From the NCBI GenBank assembly GCA_016235555.1, contig JACRKC010000050.1, forward strand, positions 1 through 54,302: a stretch of DNA of 54,302 nt. The letters are read 5' to 3'. The position numbers and the translations under genes were made by a program. The DNA is from Verrucomicrobiota bacterium. Lineage in GTDB: Bacteria; Verrucomicrobiota; Verrucomicrobiia; Opitutales; Opitutaceae. The stretch's first letter is position 1. Each line of letters opens with the position of its first letter. The notes beneath the pieces were generated by a model. That model was not told where the DNA came from. It did no database searches and was given only the letters and a program-made list of their open reading frames with translations. Positions 7,777 through 16,169 of the stretch are shown in pieces.

Positions 7777-9907
7777 AGTCGTCGCGCAACAGTCGCAACA
7801 ACGCTGGTTCGTCGATCACCTTCACGCCAAGTGCATGTGCCTGGTCGAGCTTCGCACCCGGATCGGCGCCAAGCACAAGGTAATGGGTGTTCCGGCTGAC
7901 GCTGCCGGCCACTCTGCCGCCGGCCGCGATGATCTTTTCCGTCGCTTGCGCGCGCGTCAGCGAGGGCAGCGTGCCGGTGAGCACGAAGATTTTGCCGGCG
8001 AGTCTTGCGCCTGTCGCTTCCGTCTTCGCGCCCGCTGGCCGCACGCCGGCGGCGATGAGATTTTCGACCAGCGCGCGGTTCCGCGGCTCGGCGAAATACG
8101 CCGCGATCGCCCGACCGGCCGAATCGTTCGCAACGGATGCGCCGGCGCTCAGCAGCGCGTCGAAGCTCCCGTGGCGCCGCGCCACCTCCTTCGCCGCCAC
8201 CGTGCCCACCTGCGGGATGCCGAGCCCCGCAACGAACCGCCACAGCTCCGCGTGTTTGCTCGCCTCGATCGCCGCGAGCAGGCGGTCGGTCGATTTCGCG
8301 ACGTCCTTGCCCAGCGTGAGCAGATCCTCGCGGCGCAGACGGTAGAGGTCCGGCACGTCTTTCACCCAGCCTCGTGCCACGAGTGCGTCGATCATCGCCG
8401 GGCCGAGTCCGTCGATCGCGACGCACTCGCGCGAGGCGAAGTGCTCCAACCGCCGTCGGAGTTGCGCGGGACACGCCGCACTCGGACAACGCACCGCCAC
8501 CTCGCCGCTGCGCTGCGCGACAGCGGTGGCGCAAGCTGGACATGTCGCCGGAAACACAAACGCCGGCGCCTCGGCGGGCCGCCGCGCGGTGTTCACCCCG
8601 ACCACGACCGGGATGATTTCGCCCGCTTTCTCCACGTAGACGAAATCGCCCACGCGGATGTCCTTCCGCGCAACCTCGTCGCGGTTGTGCAACGACGCCC
8701 GCGCGACCGTGGAGCCCGCCAGCTCGACGGGCGAAAACTCCACCACCGGCGTGAGCACGCCCGTCCGGCCCACCTGCACGACGATGGCACGCACCTGCGT
8801 CTCGGCCCGCGCCGGGGCGAACTTGTAAGCCATCGCCCAGCGCGGCGCGTGGTCCGTCGCGCCGGCTTCGCGTTGCTGCGCGACGGAGTCGAGTTTCACG
8901 ACGGCGCCGTCGGTGGGAAACGCGAAGCCGGCCCGCGCGCGATTCAACGCCTGGATCGCCGCCCACAGCTCGTCACCGCCGCGCGCCGTCCACGTCGACT
9001 CCACGCCGGGCAGACCCCAGCGCTTCAGCATCTCGTGCAGCCCGCGCTGCGTCGGCGGTTGCATTGACGCCGGCAGGCACGCGCCGATGCCGTAGAACAC
9101 GATGTCGAGGCCGCGCCGTTCGATTTCCTTCGGCTCGAGCTGGCGGATGGTGCCGGTGGCGAGGTTGCGCGGATTCGCGAACAGCACCTCGCCCGCCGCT
9201 TCGCGCTCCGCGTTGATGCGCTCGAACTCCGCAAACGAAACATAAACTTCCCCGCGCAACTCGACGGCATCCGGGATCGCGTTGGCCGTGCCATCGCCGG
9301 CTGTCGCGCGCAGCCCGCGCGGCAGGCGGCGGATCATGAGCGCGTTGGCGGTGATGTCGTCGCCCTCGACGCCGTTGCCCCGCGTGACCACGCGCACGAG
9401 TTTTCCCTTCTCATACGTCACGCTGACCGCAAACCCGTCGAACTTCGGCTCCACCACGTAGGCCAGATCGGCGCGGCCGAGGAGTTTCGCGAGTCGCGCC
9501 TGAAACGCCCGCAGGTCCGCCTCCGAGTAGGTCTTGTCGAGACTCAGCATGCGCTCGCGGTGCCGGTGGGTCTGGAACAGCCCCGAGCGATCGTCGCCGA
9601 CCTCGGCGACGGCGGGCGTCTCGCGGGCGAGTTCCGGAAACGCCGCCTCCAGCTCGCGCAGCCGTTGTTTCAGGCGGTCGTAGTCGTAGTCGCTGATCTC
9701 GGGCGCGGCCTTTTGGTGGTAGAGCGCGTCGTGGTGCGCGACGTCCGCGCGGAGCGCCGCGAGCCGCTGGCGCGCCGCGGCCGGCGGAAGGAGCCGCAGA
9801 TCCTCCGCGGCCCCGACGTGAGAGAGCGTGAAGACTGACAAAAGCGCCAACGCCGCGAGACTGCGGCGAGCGCGACGGAGCGAGGAGTCCATCGGATGCG
9901 AGGGCAT
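7775..9907 (-). CDS. NAD+-dependent DNA ligase (LigA-type) with an N-terminal signal peptide
   Basis: Full-length LigA-type ligase, which seals nicks using NAD+. From the inner ATG at 9892 (705 aa; 9907 adds five residues) the order is: basic and hydrophobic leader 1-29 (SLRRARRSLAALALLSVFTL, then GAAED), domain Ia with Y58-H59, D68, Y71-D72 for NAD+, adenylation motif K150-F-D-G, RGEV at 213, DGAVVKLD, AYKF at 355, OB fold, zinc finger C451/C454/C469/C474, HhH region, and BRCT at 630-705. All catalytic elements are present, so it should be active. The usual TRGDG is TRGNG here. The leader predicts export, which is very unusual for this enzyme. No later ATG or GTG would remove it without cutting domain Ia. 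It may be a second, specialised copy; the housekeeping ligase was not seen here. Confidence 0.9.
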   Translation of the reverse strand: MPSHPMDSSLRRARRSLAALALLSVFTLSHVGAAEDLRLLPPAAARQRLAALRADVAHHDALYHQKAAPEISDYDYDRLKQRLRELEAAFPELARETPAVAEVGDDRSGLFQTHRHRERMLSLDKTYSEADLRAFQARLAKLLGRADLAYVVEPKFDGFAVSVTYEKGKLVRVVTRGNGVEGDDITANALMIRRLPRGLRATAGDGTANAIPDAVELRGEVYVSFAEFERINAEREAAGEVLFANPRNLATGTIRQLEPKEIERRGLDIVFYGIGACLPASMQPPTQRGLHEMLKRWGLPGVESTWTARGGDELWAAIQALNRARAGFAFPTDGAVVKLDSVAQQREAGATDHAPRWAMAYKFAPARAETQVRAIVVQVGRTGVLTPVVEFSPVELAGSTVARASLHNRDEVARKDIRVGDFVYVEKAGEIIPVVVGVNTARRPAEAPAFVFPATCPACATAVAQRSGEVAVRCPSAACPAQLRRRLEHFASRECVAIDGLGPAMIDALVARGWVKDVPDLYRLRREDLLTLGKDVAKSTDRLLAAIEASKHAELWRFVAGLGIPQVGTVAAKEVARRHGSFDALLSAGASVANDSAGRAIAAYFAEPRNRALVENLIAAGVRPAGAKTEATGARLAGKIFVLTGTLPSLTRAQATEKIIAAGGRVAGSVSRNTHYLVLGADPGAKLDQAHALGVKVIDEPALLRLLRDD

Positions 9908-10121
9908 GGGGTGTGGGTAACGAAGCGGCGCTGAGTCGGGACGCGCTTTCGCCGCGCCGTTGCTCTCCGACGGGCCGGCGAGCGAGTCAACACCCCGGCT
10001 TCGGGAAAATCTCCCGACCGCGCCCGCGAGCGCGCGCCGTGACTGTCCGGCCACGCGTCACTCGCGAGCGGCCGGCGCTTCGCGTGTAAACCACGCGATT
10101 CCGATCCCCCCGGCCACGCCC

Positions 10122-12047
10122 ATGAATGTGTTTCGTCCCCTTGTTTCGTTCGTCCTCGCGGCCACCGCCGCCGCGAGTTTCGCCGCCGAGAAGTTCGACC
10201 GCGCGATGATTGCGCTACGCACCAGCGACACCTCGGTCTACCTCGGCTGGCGCCTCCTTGCGGACGACCCGGCCGGACGCGTCTTCAACGTCTACCGCTC
10301 CACCGCGGGCGGCGCCACCGTGAAACTCAACGACGCGCCGATGGCCGCCGGCACCAACTTCATCGACGCCACCGCCAGGCTCGACCAGCCCAACGCGTGG
10401 TGGATCACCACGGTCGCGCTCCCGCGCGGCCAGCAGCCGGTCGAGGGGGCCGAAGTCGCGCGGGTCGAACTGCCCGCGAACGCCCCCGTGCAGCCGTATT
10501 TCTCGATCAAGCTGAAGGACGCCACGACCACGTTTCAAAAGATCGCCTTCGCCGATCTCAACGGCGATGGGAAGCTCGACTACATCATCAAGCAGCCCAA
10601 CGCCGGCCTCGACCCCGGCACCGCGGCGTTCAGCCCCGACACCTACAAGCTCGAAGCCTACCTCCACGACGGCACGTTTCTCTGGCGCTACGACCTTGGC
10701 TGGAACATGAACATGGGCATCTGGTGGACGCCGTTCGTGGTCGCGGATTTCGATGGCGACGGCAAAGCCGAGGTCGCGCTCAAGACCGCGCACCATGCCG
10801 GCACGCGGGAAGACTCGCTCGCGGAGAAGGAGGGGCGCGCGCGCGGCTTCGTCATCAGCGGCCCTGAGTGGTGCTCAATCTTTGACGGCATGACTGGACA
10901 TGAGATCGCCCGCGCCGACTGGGTGGAACGCGGCGACCCACGCGACTGGGGCGACGACGCCGGCAATCGCGTCAACCGCAACCAAATCGGCCTCGCCTCT
11001 CTCGACGGCCAGGGCCTCAGCCTCCTCGTGTGCCGCGGCACCTACACGCGCATGGTCGTCGACGCCTATGATTTCAAAAACAAGAAACTCACCAGACTCT
11101 GGCGCTGGGACGGCGACAAGGAGTCGCCGCAAATCCGCGCGCAGGGCAGCCACACGATGAAGGTCGGCGACGTCGACGGCGACGGCCGCGACGAAATCAT
11201 CCTCGGTTCGGTAGCGCTCCGCCCGGATGGCAAGGTGCTGTGGAACCTCGGCTTCGGCCACCCCGACATCATGTATATGACCGACGTGATCCCGAGCCGC
11301 CCGGGCCTCGAGATCGCCTACGGTTACGAGGTCCCGATGGGCAAAAACGGCCTGTGTCTCGTCGATGCGCGCACCGGCCAGGTCATCTGGGGCCATCCCT
11401 ACAAGACCACGCACATCCACGACCAGGGTATGTTCGGCGACTTCATCGAATCGGTCCCCGGCATCGAATACTACGGCGCGGAGCAGGACGGCACCGGTAA
11501 ATGGGTTTACTCGGCCGCGACCGGCGAGCTCATCACCGAGGAGAATCTCGGCGGCCTCAGCCCGCGCGCGATCTGGTGGGGCGACACCTCAACGAAAGCC
11601 TACATCCCCGGACGCAGCTTCGGTGGCGCTTGGGGAGGCGGTCCCGGCGGCGGGGGTGGAGGTCGGCGCGGCGCGCGTGGGGAGAGTAGCGCAGGCGTCC
11701 CGCCGGCTCCTCGCGGCCCAACCGAAATCTCTGCCGCAAATCCCATTGCCGGAGCGGGCGGCGGCCGCGGCGGCTTCGGCTTCACCGGCCCGAGTGAAAT
11801 CAGAAAATACGGGGCCGGAAAAATCGGTGAATTCGAAGGCCGTCTCATCGCCATCGCCGACATCATGGGCGACTGGCGCGAGGAAATCATCGTGAGCCTC
11901 CCCGGCGAAATCCGCATCTACACGACGACGATCCCCACCGCGCGCCGCCGCGTGTGTCTGCTGCAAGACGCGCTCTACCGCAAAGACGTGATGCTCCAAA
12001 CCATGGGCTACTTCTACCCGCCGCAGTTGAGCTATCACTTTCGGTGA
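10122..12047 (+). CDS. exported rhamnogalacturonan lyase, PL11-like
   Basis: Polysaccharide lyase family 11-type enzyme of 641 aa that would cleave the rhamnogalacturonan I backbone of pectin by beta-elimination. The ATG at 10122 gives a signal peptide (MNVFRPLVSFVLAATAAASF, cut near FAA-EK). A fibronectin-like N-domain (YLGWRLLADDPAGRVFNVYR) precedes an eight-bladed propeller with calcium loops such as ADLNGDGKLDY, ADFDGDGKAEV and GDVDGDGRDEI. The end, GYFYPPQLSYHF, is typical of the family. Residues about 505-557 are a glycine-rich low-complexity insert, partly encoded by sequence resembling the window's intergenic palindromes. It is divergent from the ligase gene. A diverged copy of its 3' end lies at 12673-12776. 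Confidence 0.9.
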   Translation: MNVFRPLVSFVLAATAAASFAAEKFDRAMIALRTSDTSVYLGWRLLADDPAGRVFNVYRSTAGGATVKLNDAPMAAGTNFIDATARLDQPNAWWITTVALPRGQQPVEGAEVARVELPANAPVQPYFSIKLKDATTTFQKIAFADLNGDGKLDYIIKQPNAGLDPGTAAFSPDTYKLEAYLHDGTFLWRYDLGWNMNMGIWWTPFVVADFDGDGKAEVALKTAHHAGTREDSLAEKEGRARGFVISGPEWCSIFDGMTGHEIARADWVERGDPRDWGDDAGNRVNRNQIGLASLDGQGLSLLVCRGTYTRMVVDAYDFKNKKLTRLWRWDGDKESPQIRAQGSHTMKVGDVDGDGRDEIILGSVALRPDGKVLWNLGFGHPDIMYMTDVIPSRPGLEIAYGYEVPMGKNGLCLVDARTGQVIWGHPYKTTHIHDQGMFGDFIESVPGIEYYGAEQDGTGKWVYSAATGELITEENLGGLSPRAIWWGDTSTKAYIPGRSFGGAWGGGPGGGGGGRRGARGESSAGVPPAPRGPTEISAANPIAGAGGGRGGFGFTGPSEIRKYGAGKIGEFEGRLIAIADIMGDWREEIIVSLPGEIRIYTTTIPTARRRVCLLQDALYRKDVMLQTMGYFYPPQLSYHFR

Positions 12048-12107
12048 GCATTTTGGCCGCACGGTGCTCCGTCTCGACAACGCGAGAATCGCGGCTATCC
12101 CTCCGTC

Positions 12108-12329
12108 ATGCACCTCGCCGATTTTCCCCAGCTCAAGTCTGCCACCCCCCAGCAGAAACTTGAACTCATCGATGAAATCTGGGCGACGATTCCACCAGAG
12201 GCCGTGGCAACGCCGGCATCTCATGTCGCCGAGCTGGATCGACGCTTAAGCGCGCTGGAACGCGACTCGAAAAAAACCCTGTCACCTGAGGAAGCGCGAA
12301 TCCGCATCCGCCAGCGCACCGGGCTCTGA
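12108..12329 (+). CDS. antitoxin-like addiction module component
   Basis: Protein of 73 aa beginning MHLADFPQLKSATPQQKLEL and continuing IDEIWATIPPE. This matches the small addiction-module component family (TIGR02574-like) that pairs with RelE/ParE toxins. The C-terminal half is charged (LSPEEARIRIRQRTGL), fitting a toxin-wrapping tail. The stop codon overlaps the toxin start by one base (TGATG at 12327-12331), so the two are translated together. Pairs of this kind are normally autoregulated, but no clear operator was found upstream. It sits between the lyase gene and a second copy of the lyase 3' end. Confidence 0.82.
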   Translation: MHLADFPQLKSATPQQKLELIDEIWATIPPEAVATPASHVAELDRRLSALERDSKKTLSPEEARIRIRQRTGL

Positions 12330-12655
12330 TGAAGCCGTTGCGTATCCTGGACGACGTCGCCGAGCGCGACCTTCCGGGTATCGTGAGCTACCATCTGCCG
12401 CAGTCGCGCGCGAAAGCCGAGGCCATCGTGGCTGAGTATGATCGGTTCATCGAACAACTGCGCCGGACCCCGGCGATATTTCGCGAGCGCCCGCACGGCT
12501 GGCGTGTGTGCGTCTTTCGATCAGGCAGCTACTCGCTTTACTTCCGTGAACTCGGATCGTGCTGGCTGGTGGCTGGCGTGTTCCATGCCCGACGCGATCC
12601 CGACTGGATTCAGGCCCGGCTCCTGATTCGCGAAGTTCGAGACCGAAAAGACTGA
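12329..12655 (+). CDS. RelE/ParE-family toxin
   Basis: Protein of 108 aa in the RelE/ParE (plasmid stabilisation) family. Features are the N-terminal strand MKPLRILDDVAERDL, a helical hairpin (SRAKAEAIVAEYDRFIEQLR), the loop RTPAIFRERPHGWRVCVF, and the C-terminal strand LVAGVFHARRDPDWI, which ends the fold. Targets of this family are ribosome-bound mRNA (RelE) or DNA gyrase (ParE); the sequence alone does not decide. It is coupled to the antitoxin-like gene through TGATG. No other mobile-element gene is nearby, so this is probably a chromosomal stand-alone pair. Confidence 0.82.
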   Translation: MKPLRILDDVAERDLPGIVSYHLPQSRAKAEAIVAEYDRFIEQLRRTPAIFRERPHGWRVCVFRSGSYSLYFRELGSCWLVAGVFHARRDPDWIQARLLIREVRDRKD

Positions 12656-12672
12656 CCGCACACTCCGCTGAC

Positions 12673-12776
12673 GCCGCCGCGTGTGTCTGCTGCAAGACCC
12701 GCGCTACCGGAAGGACGTGATGCTCCAAACGATGGGCTACTTCTACCCGCCGCAGCTGAGCTATCACTTTCGGTAG
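12673..12776 (+). pseudogene. remnant of the 3' end of a second PL11 lyase gene
   Basis: These 104 bases align without gaps to the last 104 bases of the PL11 gene (11944-12047), with 8 differences including TAG for TGA. In frame they read RRVCLLQDPRYRKDVMLQTM and then GYFYPPQLSYHFR-stop. Compared with the intact gene, only ALY to PRY changes the protein; most other changes are silent. That pattern suggests a once-functional paralogue rather than a recent copy. No start codon or 5' part remains; the upstream sequence is the toxin gene. Confidence 0.85.
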
Positions 12777-12797
12777 GCGCTCGGCAGGGCTCTTCGA

Positions 12798-13736
12798 CTA
12801 TTTTCCCCCTCCCGCGCGGCTGCTTCCGGCGTCCGCCAGCACCGCTTTGTTGATCGCATGTTGGGCGCGGCTATATGCCCAGTTCCAGGGCATTCCGCTG
12901 CCGAGGTTCTGGAGGATCGCCCACTGGGTGTCGTTCAGCAGCGGTCGCGCCCGTGCATCGAAGCGATCCCAATCGACACCGAGAAAGTTGACCGAGCCGC
13001 CCGCCCGATAGGTGCTGTCCGCCTCCGCCACAATCTGCACCAGCTGGTCCAGTTGCGTTCGCGTCAGCGCCCCACCGTAGATCGCCGCCATGCCGGCGAA
13101 GCCCTTCATCATCTCGGTCGCAGCCAATAACCGCCAGTGCTCCTGCAGTTCCTTGAATCCCTCCTCGCCGAGCAACTCACGGAAAGCGGCTTCCCTCTCG
13201 GATTTCGTGTCCGCTTTGAGTTTCACCACCACTGGATCGTCCTCGGCGACGACGCCCTGTTTCACCAGCGCCGAAACATCCATGTCCGCCTCGTGGCGCC
13301 TCCGGTCGATCGCCAGAAACCGATCGATTTGATCCGGTGACAAACCGCGTTTGACGAAAAACTGCTGGTTCGCCGCCTTCACGTCGGCGCGTCTTACGTC
13401 CAAGCCCAAGAGCTGACCAGCCGGCGTGGGCGCCGTCGACCTGCTCGCGGCGATTTTCTGCTCGAGTTCGGCGAGTGACACGGGCGTCGCAGCCGTCCGC
13501 GGCGCTTTTCCCGCAGCGCCTGTGCGGGCGAGCGTGGAGCGTAGGTCGCCGGTCTCCTTCTCGGTGGCCGCCAGTTGGGTTTCGAGCCGCTGAATTGCCG
13601 CGGTCGTGGTCGCTGCTTGTTGGGCCACACTGGCCAGCTCCGCGTCAGCAGCGATGTCTGCACGGCGGGCGCTCCACGCGAACGCGACGGCAACGCCCAG
13701 CGCGAGGCAGGATGCGGTGAGAAGAGTGGTTTTCAT
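12798..13736 (-). CDS. membrane-anchored coiled-coil protein paired with sigma copy 2
   Basis: Protein of 312 aa with one N-terminal hydrophobic segment (about 5-22; LLTASCLALGVAVAFAW), a coiled coil at about 30-75 and a C-terminal domain with GLSPDQIDRF, LLGEEGFKELQEHW, LTRTQLDQLVQI and LLNDTQWAIL. The same order of short motifs occurs in the C-terminal half of the sigma fusion just upstream, which ends 10 bases before this start. The two therefore form an operon, and this protein is a stand-alone version of the sigma factor's own tail. Inferred role: partner, competitor or co-sensor in controlling the membrane-bound sigma factor. No enzyme motif is visible. Confidence 0.75.
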   Translation of the reverse strand: MKTTLLTASCLALGVAVAFAWSARRADIAADAELASVAQQAATTTAAIQRLETQLAATEKETGDLRSTLARTGAAGKAPRTAATPVSLAELEQKIAASRSTAPTPAGQLLGLDVRRADVKAANQQFFVKRGLSPDQIDRFLAIDRRRHEADMDVSALVKQGVVAEDDPVVVKLKADTKSEREAAFRELLGEEGFKELQEHWRLLAATEMMKGFAGMAAIYGGALTRTQLDQLVQIVAEADSTYRAGGSVNFLGVDWDRFDARARPLLNDTQWAILQNLGSGMPWNWAYSRAQHAINKAVLADAGSSRAGGGK

Positions 13737-13746
13737 CGTCGTGAGT

Positions 13747-15288
13747 CTATTTTGCAGCCGGCGTGCTCGGGAAATAGCCGCGGGATCGGTCCTGGGCCAT
13801 GGTTAGTTTCGTTCGCTCGAGCGCCTGCTCCCAAGCCGGCAATTGCGCGGGCGCAAGGATGTCGCGCGCTTTCGCGTCGATGCCGCTCCAATCGATGCTG
13901 GTCCATTGCCGGGGCTTGCGGAACTCGCCGCGAAACTCCACGCGCAGCATCTCCACCATCGCCTCGGCCTGCGGCGAGGCGAGCGGGGCATCCGTGGTCC
14001 AGAGGTCGCTGGATAGCCGCACCGTAGCCATCATCGCCGGCCTGTAGCCAAGTGAATCAGACACGTAGTGGAGAAACTCCGGGTAGAGCTCTTCACCCAG
14101 CAAGGCCCGGGTGCCGCCGTCATGCTCCATCGTGACCGACAGTTGGATTTTCCGGTCGCCGACTTCCAGCGTCAGGTCATTCTTGGTTTCCGCGGCGGCG
14201 ATCTGGAGCTTGGCAATCTGGGTGGCGTCAAATTGGTGGGCCTGGAAAAACTTCCAGAGATTGGTGTTGGCAAGCGCCATGGCGCGCCGCCGGATGGCGA
14301 CCTCCACCTCGGGATGGCGCTGGAGGAAAGCCTTTCCTTCCGCCACCGGATCCCAGTTTTTTGCTGCGGCTTCGGCCGCCCGCGCCGCCTCGACTTGCTG
14401 GCGCAGCCCGGCCGACTCCTCTGCCGCGAGCCGCGACCGTCCTTCCAGTTCACGCAACCTCGCCAGCCGTTGCCCCTGTTCTTGGTGCGCGCTGAGGAGG
14501 GAGGCTTCGGCGCGGTCGCGCGCCTTCACGCAATATCCCGCCGTGCCAATCGCCAGAACGGCCAGCATGACCGCCGCGGTGCCGATGAATTTCGTGGTGC
14601 TCATGAGTTCGAAAAGCGAAAGCGCCGGCGCGAGACCGCCGCCCGCCGCGGTCAGGGCCGACCCTGCCACACTGCGCGCGAGTTCTGCCGGCGCCGCCAC
14701 CACCGCCTCGCTCGACAGCGCCGCACTCAACGCTGTGGCCGTCGAGGTGACCCCGCGGCGCGCCAGCAGGGTGCGCAGCTTTTCGAGCGCGCGCTCGACG
14801 CGCATCCGCGCCGCGTCCTCACTCACCTTGAGCGCAACGCCGATCTCGCCGAAGGAACGGCGCGAGAAAAAGCGCAGCAGCACCGCCTCGCGGTCCGCGG
14901 TGCTCAATTCATCCATCGCCGCATCGAGTGTGGGACGCAGGTTTTCCCACTCGGGCGAGACCGATGCGGCGTTGAGTTGTTGCATGGTGTGGGCCTCCTG
15001 CTCGCGGGTGCGGCGGCGTTTTTCGACGCGGATGAAATCGACGGCCACGTTGCGCGTCGTCGCGTAGAGCCAGCCGGGCAGCACGGCACAGCGCGTGAGC
15101 GAGTCCGCCTGCCGGGCGAGTGCGGTGAAGACTTGCTGCGTGATGTCGGCGGCGGCGTGCGCATCGCCCGCGAGTCGCCGCAGCGCCGCAGAATACACCA
15201 GGTCGAGATGCCGCTGGACGAGCTCGGTGAAGGCCGCCTCGGACTTTTCCTCGGCGTAGCGGCGGAGCAACTCGGCATCGTCGACCAT
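13747..15288 (-). CDS. ECF sigma factor with membrane-anchored C-terminal domain (copy 2)
   Basis: ECF sigma fusion of 513 aa. The start at 15288 (MVDDAELLRRYAEEKSE) is preferred over the upstream one at 15345 because it aligns with copy 3 (MNDDAALLRRWAAGKSE) and keeps the shared upstream element at the same distance. Region 2 is about 15-85 (DITQQVFTALARQ), region 4 about 127-178 (LSTADREAVLLRFF, EDAARMRVERALEKL). One membrane segment lies at 234-252, a coiled coil at 258-312, and the C-terminal domain contains FDATQIAKLQ, LLGEELYPEF and LAPAQLPAWE. Promoters recognised are unknown. Self-regulation through the conserved upstream element is likely but inferred. Confidence 0.88.
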   Translation of the reverse strand: MVDDAELLRRYAEEKSEAAFTELVQRHLDLVYSAALRRLAGDAHAAADITQQVFTALARQADSLTRCAVLPGWLYATTRNVAVDFIRVEKRRRTREQEAHTMQQLNAASVSPEWENLRPTLDAAMDELSTADREAVLLRFFSRRSFGEIGVALKVSEDAARMRVERALEKLRTLLARRGVTSTATALSAALSSEAVVAAPAELARSVAGSALTAAGGGLAPALSLFELMSTTKFIGTAAVMLAVLAIGTAGYCVKARDRAEASLLSAHQEQGQRLARLRELEGRSRLAAEESAGLRQQVEAARAAEAAAKNWDPVAEGKAFLQRHPEVEVAIRRRAMALANTNLWKFFQAHQFDATQIAKLQIAAAETKNDLTLEVGDRKIQLSVTMEHDGGTRALLGEELYPEFLHYVSDSLGYRPAMMATVRLSSDLWTTDAPLASPQAEAMVEMLRVEFRGEFRKPRQWTSIDWSGIDAKARDILAPAQLPAWEQALERTKLTMAQDRSRGYFPSTPAAK

Positions 15289-15318
15289 GGTGTTCGGACC
15301 ATAGTCGGCGCCGCGGCT

Positions 15319-15335
15319 GAAACCGAACAAAGTTT
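15319..15335 (-). promoter_or_regulatory. conserved element upstream of sigma copy 2
   Basis: On the minus strand this reads AAACTTTGTTCGGTTTC. The identical 17 bases lie upstream of sigma copy 3 at 18608-18624. In both cases 13 similar GC-rich bases ending GCGGCGCCG follow, then exactly 17 bases to the ATG. Sequence outside this block differs. A site for autoregulation or the promoter itself is inferred. Confidence 0.55.
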
Positions 15336-15338
15336 TTT

Positions 15339-15543
15339 GGACCACGGGTCACACGGATGGCACAGATGCTTCCCGTGGATTTCCCGCAACGGTGATTTGC
15401 GCCCGTGCGATCCACTCATCATCCCTGAACATGCCCGCGTCCTGCGCCGAAAAACCCCATCCATTCTCCGCGGATTACGCTGACTGCGCGGATGGTTCGA
15501 ACGACTCCTGCCTTTATCCGCCATATCCGTGTCATCCGCGGTC
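15339..15543. repeat. imperfect long-range inverted repeat between sigma copy 2 and the YchJ-like gene
   Basis: The sequence GACCACGGGTCACACGGAT near 15340-15358 faces its imperfect inverse ATCCGTGTCATCCGCGGTC at 15525-15543. The 356 bases between the divergent genes otherwise hold only further degenerate pieces of the same kind (for example CGCGGATTACGC near 15470), and no gene was seen. Confidence 0.5.
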
Positions 15544-15644
15544 AATAATGCCTTGGTCCGAGCTGTGGCTGCGGCTTCGCCGCGCGATGGAATCCGTGGT
15601 CAATTGATTTGAATCCTTCCCCCGAAAATCGTCAGCCTGCGCCC

Positions 15645-16169
15645 ATGCCAAACTCTCCTGTCGCCCTGCCCAAGCCGCAACCCGGCTCGCCCTGCCCCTG
15701 CGGCAGCGGTTCGCTCTTCGACGCCTGCTGCGGCCCCGCGCTCGCGGGCACCCGCCCGGCCGCCACCGCCGAGGCGCTCATGCGCTCGCGCTTCACCGCG
15801 CACGTCGCCCATGACTGGCTCTACCTCCACCGCACCTACGGCCCGACCGCCAACACGCCCTTCCACCCTGAGGCCGACGAGGTCGCCGCCCCCGGCTGGT
15901 CGCGGCTGGCGATCCACTCGCACGAGACCACCACCGATCCCGATCACGCCTACGTCGAGTTCACCGCCTTCTTCGTCGACAAGAACGGCGAGCATCCGAT
16001 GCAGGAAAAATCCGAGTTCCGCCGCACCGGCGGAAAATGGCTCTTCACCCGCACGATCCGCCAGGGACCGCCACCGGTGAAATCCTCCGCCCCCAAAGTC
16101 GGCCGCAACGATCCCTGCCCTTGCGGCAGCGGCAAGAAATACAAGCAGTGCTGTCTCGCGAAGGCGTGA
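15645..16169 (+). CDS. YchJ/UPF0225-family protein with two SEC-C zinc motifs
   Basis: Protein of 174 aa with a SEC-C zinc-binding motif at each end: [16 protein letters not shown] near the N-terminus and [16 protein letters not shown] at the C-terminus. The YchJ core lies between them ([20 protein letters not shown], then TYGP). SEC-C motifs bind zinc and often contact the ribosome or SecB-like partners, but the role of YchJ is not established. An ATG at 15645 is preferred over an in-frame TTG at 15609. The stop codon abuts the stop of the convergent partner gene of sigma copy 3 with no spacer. It separates the two sigma/partner units and has no evident link to them. Confidence 0.88.
   Translation: MPNSPVALPKPQPGSPCPCGSGSLFDACCGPALAGTRPAATAEALMRSRFTAHVAHDWLYLHRTYGPTANTPFHPEADEVAAPGWSRLAIHSHETTTDPDHAYVEFTAFFVDKNGEHPMQEKSEFRRTGGKWLFTRTIRQGPPPVKSSAPKVGRNDPCPCGSGKKYKQCCLAKA

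Noticed and set aside
12108-12776. Genomic island or integrated element carrying the toxin-antitoxin pair
   Set aside because: No integrase, transposase or tRNA is adjacent, and the flanking duplicates differ in a coding-like pattern, which fits a lyase paralogue remnant better than attachment sites.
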